From Gonium pectorale (lineage: Eukaryota; Chlorophyta; Chlorophyceae; Chlamydomonadales; Volvocaceae): a stretch of 12,036 bases of DNA. The DNA lies in NCBI GenBank assembly GCA_001584585.1, contig LSYV01000309.1:12722-24757 (forward strand), written 5' to 3'. Below, one piece after another: positions 1 through 8,900 of this stretch. Numbering within the stretch: the first letter of the stretch is position 1; every line of letters starts with the position of its first letter. A program made the translations under genes and the position numbers. Below the pieces are notes generated by a model, which saw nothing but the letters and a program-made list of their open reading frames with translations, was not told the DNA's origin and did no database searches.

Positions 1-88
1 TTCGATCGCAAGCCGCAGCCGGGCGCGATGCTGGTGTCGGCGCAGTGGTGGCGGAGCACGAGTCGGAGCTAGTGAGCACGGTGGAGTC
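1..88 (-). pseudogene. Frameshifted fragment of the exon 14 coding sequence (duplicate copy)
   Basis: Read on the minus strand, this begins like exon 14 (STVLTSSDSCSATT). It then loses one base: CGCAGTGGTGG on the plus strand, where the gene copy has CGCAGGTGGTGG. The frame is broken after about 15 codons. It also has about five substitutions against the gene copy in under 90 bp. The splice-acceptor CA tract is kept. The fragment is cut by the window edge, so the exon may continue further left. It is probably non-functional. Confidence 0.7.
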
Positions 89-322
89 TGTGTGTGTGTG
101 TGGGGGGGGGGGGGGCGTGTGTGGATGTGGGGTGAGACTTGTATGTTGGGTCTATCTGGGGCAGCGGGGCAGCGGGGCATATGAGGAGTGAAAGCCTAGA
201 AAGCCCTACCGGCGCGCGCGCGTGTGTGCATGTGCATACATGGGGGCGGGGGCGGGCACAGGGCGGGCGGAGGGCGCAGGGCGTGCGAGATCACGTTGAC
301 CGGGCGGGGCGGGGCGTGCCCC
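1..322. repeat. Direct repeat, copy 1: partial duplicate of the exon 14/intron 13 boundary
   Basis: Position 1 corresponds to 3901, and the copy runs off the left edge of the window, so its true extent is unknown. It ends with the shared GACCGGGCG...GTGCCCC near 292-330, after which the two loci are unrelated. The long TG/poly-G tract at about 88-122 is the expanded counterpart of 3988-4012. No other exon of the GH9-like gene follows it on the high-coordinate side, so within this window it is a fragment and not a second gene. Confidence 0.92.
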
Positions 323-1600
323 CTTAATGTTGCTGACCCGTGATGCCAGGAGCCATGGAGGGGTACGTCGCAGCTTTGCCCCGGGGTGCGGCACCCTGGG
401 GCCTGGCCAGGGCTCCGGGCTGGGGGAAACGGGGTGCCCCCAGGATCCCGAAACGCCATGCATGCGTACGTACGTGTGTGCATGCGTTGTGAGGCATCCG
501 TGCGTGTTGGCTCACCTGCACATAGCGATGACATGGTGGTTGCGGTGTGTCGCGTCTGACGCGGCCCAACGAATGAACGGATTCCGCTGCTCGCTATCAT
601 GACGCTGTTGTGACGCTGAGTACTGCCCTGTACCGCATGGCTGCTGGTACGGTACTGTACGGTGCTGTGTTGGTGCCGAACCGCCGATGCCGTGCGGCGT
701 CCACGCACCCCACCCCGGCTACCCAAGCATGTGGCTTGCTGCCCCTGTTGGTTCCGCCAAGCGTGCAACGGTGCACCTGCATGCGTCACACCGCCTGCCG
801 TGCACCGCGGTTCAACGCTCGGGGCGGCCGGAGTACAGTATTACCGCGCACCTGCCTTCCGCTGCATGTAGCCGTGCGGCACCGCCGCCGTACAATGATA
901 GCGCGGCGTCGTTACCAGCTAATTGAGTCGCTCCATGACGACGTTATCGGCGAACACTCACTCAGGTGTGGGCTCTGTGTGTACCGCGCCGGACCATGAC
1001 AGCAGGGCGTGGCGGGCAGGCGGGCAGGGTATGTACGGAGTGGGTGCATCCGCACCGACAGCAATACTGGGCCCAACCAAAGAATGGGAGCGTCGGAAGC
1101 CGCATGTCCCCCGACGGATGGATGCTCCGCTCGCTCCGACCCGGTCGGCGAGAGGAGGGTCCCGCGGGGGCTGCGTGCAACCGGGGCCTATTGCTTAACT
1201 GCTCTTGTACAACAGTCGAGGGTTGGCAAACCGAAGTTGGGAGGCCGAAGGCGGCGGTCAACATGCCGCTTACAAAGGGCTCCAATAACTATGCAATACA
1301 GTCCAATACAGCAGGGTTTCTTCTCTTCTTGTGTGTGCCGTCGGTGTTTGGTCTTAGCCGCCGTGGCGCGCTTGTAGTTAGGGCAGGGTTTCGGTGGTTC
1401 TCATCCCGGGAGGGCTGCATGTCCCTCCCGTTGTCTGTGCCCTTTCTCGCCTCTCCGCCTGTAACCTATCCACAGAAAAAAAGTAATGTCTAAAGGTTAG
1501 AAAGCTCTTGCGCAATGGAAGCGGTGACCCCGACGGCCTTACTGGTCAAAGCGGGCCCGCCCTGCTTGGGCTGAGCCAACATGTGGTTTGTTGCCCCTGG
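323..1600. other. Non-coding stretch, no gene recognised
   Basis: No open frame here shows a family I know. The longer frames are GC-biased and overlap one another on both strands. The stretch has short palindromic tracts: a CATGCATGCGTACGTACGTG-like run near 458-476, and an inverted GTACCG/CGGTAC pair near 631-655. It may include the decayed upstream part of the NHL-repeat pseudogene, but I cannot identify exons. Confidence 0.5.
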
Positions 1601-1623
1601 GCGGGGGCGGGTGCAACCAAGGG

Positions 1624-2120
1624 CTTACTGAGGCGCTGCTGCAGCACCCGCTCGCCGTGGTGTCGTCGCGCACCCTATATGTACGACCGACGCATCAAGG
1701 TGCTCGACCCATTCACACACGAGCTCGTTACAATCTCGGGCAGTGGCTCCGCGGGCCTATGGGACGGCTTGGGCAAGGAGGCGCAGTTCTCGGTGGAGCC
1801 GGCAGGTCTTTGCCTGCGGCCGAGTGGATCCGTGGTCGTTGCGGAAACGAAGGAGGGCGTGCTGTGAATCTTGGATCTGGCCAGCCGCCGTGCACCGACC
1901 CTGGCGTTGACCGGCGTCTTGCTGCTGCCTGGTAATCATGCAAGTTTTAGTGATTGCAATTGAGTTCGTCCAGCGACGGAAACGGAGTGACAGCACCGCC
2001 GTCGCCCGCTTCATTCCAAGTCGTGTACGCGTGCGGGCACAGTGGGCAATGGCGATTGACGCTGGCGGCGGGCCCATCAAGGTTACCATTGGCCTGCCGG
2101 CGGAGTATCACCTGCCGGCG
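1624..2120 (+). pseudogene. Broken NHL-repeat fragment, resembling the C-terminal part of SOQ1-type proteins
   Basis: In one frame (1624-1683) the translation reads LTEALLQHPLAVV...TLYV. In the next frame (from 1682) it reads YDRRIKVLDP, then VTISGSGSAGLWDG, QFSVEPAGLCLRPSG, VVVAETKEGVL. It then meets TGA at 1865-1867 and continues in the same frame as ILDLASRRAPTLALTGV. This is the NHL beta-propeller pattern (HPLGV..LYVADS.NHRIKVLDP..; GSG.AG..DG; F.EPAGL; V.ADT....IR.LDL), in an order like that of the chloroplast HAD-thioredoxin-NHL protein SOQ1. A later segment in a third frame (2076-2120, IKVTIGLPAEYHLPA) resembles the region just after the propeller in that family. The frame change inside the LYV-ADS motif fits a small deletion (about 11 bp). 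The TGA stands where Arg is usual and is one C-to-T change from CGA. The 1920-2070 gap could be an intron or further decay. Confidence 0.6.
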
Positions 2121-2330
2121 GTCCAGCAGCGCACAGCGGACATGCATACATGCCTGGTGTGGCTGCCAACGTGCCAGGCTGTGGCGCTCGCAGATGGAGT
2201 GGCGGGCCGACCGCGGGCGGGCGTCTGTCGGATGCACCCTAGGCTGGCTGGCAGGGTGCGTGCTTTGGATGGCACCCTCATTGAGGTTCCGGGATATTGA
2301 ATGGCCCTGGTTCCAGTATCAGCTCGTTCG

Positions 2331-2335
2331 TTACA
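2331..2335 (-). terminator. Candidate TGTAA polyadenylation signal of the GH9-like gene
   Basis: The plus strand reads TTACA, so the minus strand reads TGTAA, the usual polyadenylation signal of chlamydomonad algae. It is the first such motif downstream of the stop codon at 2910, giving a 3' UTR of roughly 580-600 nt. The motif is short and occurs elsewhere by chance, so support is moderate. The UTR interval 2336-2909 contains no gene I can support. Confidence 0.45.
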
Positions 2336-2466
2336 GTTTACACACGTCCATCAAGTGCACCTTTTATATCGTACGTTCGTCCGCTCCTTGCTTGCTGTTG
2401 CATGCTTCGTACGCGCGTGTGGGGAGTGAAGAAGGGCGCATGCAGGGATAGCGGATCGGATGGCAG

Positions 2467-2471
2467 TGTAA
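2467..2471 (+). terminator. Candidate TGTAA signal downstream of the NHL pseudogene
   Basis: TGTAA on the plus strand about 350 bp beyond the last recognisable NHL-family segment. If the fragment derives from a real gene end, this could be its old polyadenylation signal. It lies inside the presumed 3' UTR of the oppositely oriented GH9-like gene. The motif is short and could be chance. Confidence 0.25.
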
Positions 2472-2597
2472 CGAGCTAGCTAGAGAACTAGGTGAGGGAC
2501 ACCGACGAATTCACAGTCAATGACGACCAGTTGAGTATCTGACCCAGCCTGCTAGCTGCGAACGTAACGCCCTCGCAGCGCTATTAGAAACACGTAA

Positions 2598-2623
2598 CTA
2601 GCTAGCCAGCTAGCCAGCCAGCC
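2598..2623. repeat. Short AGCTAGCC-type tandem repeat in the 3' UTR
   Basis: CTAGC and CAGC units repeat in tandem (CTAGCTAGCCAGCTAGCC followed by AGCCAGCC). The repeat contains self-complementary GCTAGC palindromes and lies in the presumed 3' UTR of the GH9-like gene. It looks like a simple, low-complexity tract with no assigned role. Confidence 0.7.
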
Positions 2624-2909
2624 ATTACTGATCATGCATGTATGTCGAGCAAGCAACTGCCAAGTTTGAGGAGGGAACCAGCCGCACCAGCAGCAATGGT
2701 AGGTCAGCCATCCATTCACGTGCGTGCTGTGCGGCCACCGCCCCAGCCATGCAACAGCATAGCAGCCCACGCCAATGTCGTATGCATGAGGACGGACAAA
2801 AACAGACGAGTTATCGAGACATGAATAATGCACGTACGGATACGGACGGACGGCATCGTACGTGCAGCAGCGTTTGCCTGCCTGTCTGCCTGGCCTGCAC
2901 CGCCGCCTA

Positions 2910-5900
2910 CTAGCGAACCACCTTGGACATGGTGTAGGTGATGCGGAAGGCCACGTTGCCGTCCTTGTTGGTCACCAGCAGCGTGGCCTTGTCGGTGGCG
3001 GAGCGCAGGATGCTGAGCGAGAAGGGCGCGAAGCCGGTGCCCTGGCGTTGGGCGGCGGCGGGCGAGGGCCGGAGACGGGAGGGGTGAGGGCAGGGAGGGA
3101 GGTATGGGGCAGGCCGATGGCCTGGATGGGCAGCGAAGGGAACGAACGGACACCCATGTATGCACGCACGCACGGTGCGTGATAGATGCATAAGGATTTG
3201 CCACGCTAGGCTGAGCATGCACTTGCCTGCCCGTACCCCATCCGCCCGCCCGCCGCTCGCCCCCCTCAGTGCATGCAGCAGCGCGCTGGCGTGTGGGTGG
3301 GTGGGTGGCTGACGGAACCGTCAGCAACATCGATCGTGAGGCGCCCACATGGAGGCGGTGTATACTATCAGCGGTGTATATCTATCGTCCACGCGCCGCT
3401 CAACATGCATGCATGCACGCAGGGGGTGTCTCCCGACGGACCGACCGGAAAAACGACCCACCGCCCACCTACCCAGCCCTGCCCGCCACACAAACGAACA
3501 TCTGATCATCCAGCCAGCCTGGGGCCCCCGCCATCAGTACGCAATGCCACCCTCCCTCACCCCCGCCACCACACGCAGGCCCCACAAGGCTTTCACCCAC
3601 GCGCCCACCTGGTACGCGACGATTGATTCGGCCTCACAGGGGAAAATGCCCATGGCGCAGTAGTCGACATAAAGCGACACGTCCTCCAAGCCAAGTTCGT
3701 TCCGCCAAAACACCGACCCGTCCGTCTGCATCATGAACACCGCGCTGCTGCCCCCGTAAGCAGAGGGCACCCATCGGTAGGTGTAGGCGTCTCCGCTAGC
3801 TCCGCCGACCGTGTTGAAGGTGATGGGTCCGTCACTGGCGAGGGTGAGGGAGAGGTCCAGGTCGGCCGAGTAGAGGGTGTTGCAGGTGAGGGTCGCCCCA
3901 TCCGATCTCAAGCCGCAGTCGGCCGCGATGCTGGTGTCGGCGCAGGTGGTGGCGGAGCACGAGTCGGAGCTGGTGAGCACGGTGGAGTCTGTGTGTGTGG
4001 GGGGGGGGCGTGTGTGGATGTGGGGTGAGACTTGTATGTTGGGTCTATCTGGGGCAGCGGGGCAGCGGGGCATATGAGGAGTGAAAGCCTAGAAAGCCCT
4101 ACCGGCGCGCGCGCGTGTGTGCATGTGCATACATGGGGGCGGGGGCGGGCACAGGGCGGGCGGAGGGCGCAGGGCGTGCGAGATCACGTTGACCGGGCGT
4201 GCCCCGCTCGACTCTGCATGCGTGCCTGTGTGTGTTATGAGGCTGCGTATCCGCCGCCCGACGACCCAGCCGAGGATGTGAGGGTTGAGCGTGATCGCCT
4301 GCGCAGCGTCGCCCGTGAGTGGAGCGCCGCGCGGCAGCGTAGGCAGCGTCGCCGCCAAGCGGCAGCGGCGGCATCTTCGCCGTCATCGCCTTCACCGCAG
4401 ACAGCTCCGGTGTGCCTGTGTGTGTGCGTGCGTGCTGCCGCCGTGCGTGGGCTGCTGACTGCCGTTCCCCGCCCTGCCTCCGGCCGCGTCCGTGCCAACA
4501 GAAGCAAACCCCGTACGTGCAGCCCCGCCAGCCCCCCCCGCCCCGCGCGCATGCATCACTTGCAGCCAGACTGCCAGTCCCGCCGCCCCGCCGCGTTGGC
4601 AGCCGCTCAAGCCGCCCCAACTCACAGACGCCCGAGTTGCCGCAGAACGTGCTCCACGACGGCCAGCTGCCGCCCGCCGCCGCCATGGCTGCCTCCACAG
4701 CGCCCAGACCCTAAGGGCGCCGGCCGCACGTCCGACTCAGGCCAGGTTGCAAGTCGTGTGGGAGCCGATCTACATCTTAGTAGATCTACGCACACGCCAC
4801 AATAAACTCAGAGCTGGAAGGAGCGAATGGACGAAGCACGGTCGCTCGGGCGCAAGGTCGGACGCACAAGGTGGGTGGGTTGCCCTGGTGGTGGCGGCTG
4901 GCCGAGGGAGGGGCAGTGATGGGGGCGGACGTACGGGGGCGCAACAGTAGTGCGCAACGCTGGGCCACAATGGACGGATACATATCTGCTGGCAGCATAT
5001 GTCCATCGGCAGCCGGTGGTTCCATCAACTGGTTGTCAACCAGCAGCAGACCACCAGCCATCCCTCCCACCCACCCACCCACCCACCAGCAGCGCTCCCG
5101 CGAAGCCCGCATTGTACTCGATTGACACCAGTGACTGGAACGAGTTGCGCGAGTCGGAATACGAGTCGTCCTTCTTGGGGCCGCCCACCAGCGCGCCCTG
5201 CGTAGGTGCCGCACGTGTGTACAGCGGTTGCCGCACGTGGTGGCGGTTTGAGGCAGGCGTTTGGCTCAGCAGTTTATCGGCTTGATGGACTGTAACGCGA
5301 GATGGCCAACCCTCACACCACGCATCCGCCCATTCGATTCCTAGCAAGCCCCGGCCATTGGCTGCTTGCTTGGTGGCTGGCCGCGGGGGTTGCAAGGCCC
5401 GCACGTACGAGCACCCACCCACGACATCCACCCCGCCGCAACCGTCGGTGCGTGACTGCGTGGCTGCCTGCCTGTCGATGGCTACTGCAGACCCACGGAA
5501 TGCTCTGCCGCCGGGGCGAGGGGGACGCAGCCCGATACCTACGGTACGTACGCCTGCGCCACCCTGCACTCCACTTACGGCCCCTCGTCCATGCAGCCGC
5601 TCAGGGCGCTCGCTCCCGATCACAGGTGGCGCATGCCCCGATAGATCGTCCCCCCGCCGGCACTTCCCCCAAGCAAGAAGGGCACCTGCAGCTCGTACAC
5701 GTTGTCCAGTGAGGCGGCGTAACACTTGCCACTGGCCTTCTCGCAGGAGGAGGCGCGGTGGCGGGGGCGCTTGGGGGAAGAGATGCTAGCGTCGACCCTG
5801 CGATGGGGGGAGGTAGGGGCGCCGGGGCGGGGGTGGGTCGGGTGGGTGGGATAGGAGCCCCCCTCATCAGCGGGCTCAGCATGGACATGTGTGTATGTGT

Positions 5901-8900
5901 GTGGCGTGGGACTGGAATTCGGGCAGGTGCGGACGGGGCGCGGTTTGTGGTCCCGCTTGATTGGGAAGGCGGACACGTGGAGGCAGACAAGCAAAGGACG
6001 ACCAGTCGACCACCAGCCGACGAACCGGTCGCTGAATTCACCAACAACCGAGCTCACCCCGACAGGCTGGACAACCCGACCACATATGCCTGGCCAGTCT
6101 TGCCGCCGAGCAGGTAGTCGATCTGGTCGTACGCCCAGCAGCGCCGCTCGAACTTCTGGGCGTTGGAGAGCTGGTTGGCGGCGCCTAGGCCGGTCTGCGT
6201 CTTGGCGGTCAGCAGCGCCAGCATGGCCATGTTGGCTGCAACAAGCGGTTGGGAGTTGGTGGGTGGGAGGAAACGCATGGCGGTTGGTGCTTGGAGGAGC
6301 ACAGCGGTCGCTTTGGCAATCAACGGTGACCGGTGATCGGTGGCCCTACTGTCTATCCAGTTGCTATGGGAGGCAGGCGTAGGGGTACGTCAAGGCGCAG
6401 CCCTTGCCGGCACCGTACCGGTACTTTCGCCTGCGGCCGCACGACATACAAGTAACTGCCACATGCCCAACCGCTGCCTGGCAACCGCCAATCGTCGTGT
6501 GCATACCCCACTCACCCGCGAAGTGCGCCGAGCCGTGTTCCTGCAGCACCATGAAACCGCCGGGCGTCTTGCACAGCCCCACGTCGGCGCAGCTGCAGGC
6601 AGTGTCGGAGGCGGACGTCCACCTGCCGGGGGGGTCGGCAGGGAGGAGGTTGGGTGGCCCATGCGGGCGTGCCGAGTGAGCGAGGCGACAACGAGCGAGG
6701 GGGCCGCAACGAGCGCTAGCCACCGGCAGTGCTGTGGGGGCGAGAGCTTGCATCTTGACGAGCAGGTGATGACCTACGCACACCGCCCAGCAGCAACCGC
6801 GACCCGTGTGCGCCGCCAAGCGCCCACCAACTGAAAGCCGCGTCGAGGGCGGTGTTGAACTCGGCCAGCAGCGTCTCGTTGAGGGCGAGGTAGGTTTCGC
6901 TGCGGCCCATGGTGTCGCGGAGGAGGGCCGCCACGGCCAGGTGCCTGCACGCCGTACATGCACGCATGCGCGTGTGCCGTACATGTGTCAGGATACCGAT
7001 TGCCGTTGAAAGGTACCGGGCGCTGATCACCCACTTCTTTCTAGCCCATCTACGCGCAGGTGGGTTTTGCTGCTACCTACAGCCCTGCCCTCTGCAGCTG
7101 AGGAACATAGCAGCACGTACGCAGCGCTCGCAGGCACACCCCCAACTAGGAAGCACTACAATTGGGAAGCCCCCAACTAACTAGGTAATGCACAACGATT
7201 TGCTGGAACTGTCCAAACCGTCCTAACCGGCCAACCTGCCGCCCCAAGCAACGCAACCGACTCACATGACATCCGCGCTCAGGAAGAGCTGCGAGCCACG
7301 GAGGGACGTCATCTCGTACCAGTAACTCTCCGCGGAGGCGCAGTAGTCCTCGGTGGTGGGGGTGAAGCCGCTCTCGATCTGGTACCTGCGCCCATCCATC
7401 CGTCCGGGCCAAGTCAGCGGGGCGTGGGAGGGACCGCAGAGGGCACAGCGCGTATGCGAACGGAAGATTTGGAGGGAGGAGGAAAAGCGAACGCTCCTCA
7501 GGGCGGGTGCGTGCGGGGCGCTGGTCAAGGTTCCCCAACGTGCTTCCTCAAGCACGCAACCTGCCGGCTCCAACAGCAGTGCGCAGCGGCTTGCCATCTC
7601 CCCCCCCCTGCCCGTCACCCAAATCCCCATCCTGGCCCCGTTGTCCCGCCCTCACACCAGCTGTCCCCACACCCACCTGCACAGCCACGCGGCGGCCCAG
7701 GCCTGGTCGTCGCGGTAGGAGCGGCTGAGCAGCGTAATGTTGCCCTCGGGGACGATGTAGCTGTGGGCGTGGGGGGAAGGATTGGGGAGGGGGTTCCAGG
7801 CGGGGTGGGGTATGAGGGCGAGGGGAAGGTAGGCAGGCGGTTGGAGCGCAGGCTGGCTATCTTGAGCTCACATTCTTCTTGGGCGATCCAAACGAAGAAA
7901 AGGGGACTGGAAGAAGGGGTGCTTAAACGACAAACCCAGCCCCGCACGCAGAATGGGGCTCCGCTAGGGAGCTAAACGAAGAAAAACGCCCACTCGAAGG
8001 GCGCCCCCGGACGAAAACCCTTGTCAAGTTTAAGCTACTTCGTTCGGCCGAATTATTCGCCCTGAAAGCAGATCGTCAGGATCTTCGTTGGAGTCAGGCT
8101 GAACCGATACTTGAGGAGGGTGAGGCAGGGCAGATGGAGGCGCTGGACTTAGGGGCTGCCGGAATCATGAGCAGGGAGCGTTCTCGCGGCACAAAAAACG
8201 ACGGACATACGTACGTGCGTGCAGGGCGCAGTGCACCACGCACACACACACCTGCACAGGCTGGTTGGGTACATGTGACGCTGATGCGGAGCGGGGGGGG
8301 GCGGGGGGGGAGGAGGGACAAGCTCCTGTGATTTGTGTGCTCCACGCTTACACACCGCAGCACACGCAGCGCACTCACACTCCCACGAGGTCCTTGGCGA
8401 GGGCCCACATCGCCATGGCCCGGTCCCGGTAATGCGTCGCGTCGCCGGACGAGTTGCCCGCCTTGGTGAGCAGGGTGGCGTAGGACGCCAGGGCAGCCGC
8501 GGCCTGTCGAGAATGAAGGGGCGGGAACGGGGAAGGGGGCAGGCCGCGTGTGTGGTATGTGTGGGGTTCCAGGGGCTTGCGCGCGGAGGGCTGCGGTGGA
8601 GATAGACGGTGGTGGTGGTGAGGGAGGGGAGGCTGGGGGTCGGGCTAGCAAGCGCCGCGCCCAGGCAGCAAGCAATGCAACACCCCGCGGCGAGGGAGGG
8701 ACCCGCGGAAGGCAGGTGTGAAGGCACGGCGTTGCAGAGCAAGGGGGGGGCGGGGGGGGCCGCTGCAAGCTGGAATCGGCAGGAGGGTGGATGCATATGT
8801 ACATGGTCGGCCAAGCGATTGGGGCGGGGGCGGCGAGTGCACGTACGCCCGCACACCGTTCGACCCACCTGCGACAGCACGTCTGCCCCGCGCCCCTCGT

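Larger units (their letters stand above)
2910..4710 (-). other. Unrecognised Cys-containing C-terminal region (exons 13-15)
   Basis: Residues 523-720 follow the GH9 module. Exon 13 continues the last GH9 helix with an Ala-rich stretch (GLGAVEAAMAAAGG), then WPSWSTFCGNSGV. Exon 14 is rich in Ser/Thr and Cys, with six Cys (DSC, TTC, ADC, LTC, DYC, FPC). Alternating hydrophobic segments such as LDLSLTLASDG, AVFMMQTDGSVFWRN and VSLYVDYC suggest a beta-sandwich. Exon 15 adds two more strand-like segments (ATLLVTNKDGNVAFRITYTM) and ends ...SKVVR before TAG at 2912-2910. Two 'TDGSVF' / 'KDGNVAF' motifs recall beta-strand repeats of lectin-like folds, but I do not recognise a family. A carbohydrate-binding role is plausible from the fusion to GH9 and is not shown. 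An alternative is that exons 14-15 are the end of a separate downstream gene, but no start or signal for one is visible. Confidence 0.6.

Noticed and set aside
88..122. TG and poly-G tract considered as a telomere-like or regulatory element
   Set aside because: It is a simple TG microsatellite followed by poly-G, with no TTTTAGGG-type telomere units. It is the length-variant counterpart of the intron 13 acceptor tract.
196..789. 197-codon minus-strand open frame near the left edge
   Set aside because: It has no motif, and it is rich in His, Arg and Pro from CA/GC tracts. The same frame in the duplicate at ~4100 is intronic.
4032..4805. 257-codon open frame on the plus strand
   Set aside because: It runs through the duplicated intron, TG repeats and exon 13 of the opposite strand; its first part is an Arg/Gly/His-rich translation of simple repeats. 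Only the 4236-4411 block looks coding-like, and that is reported separately.
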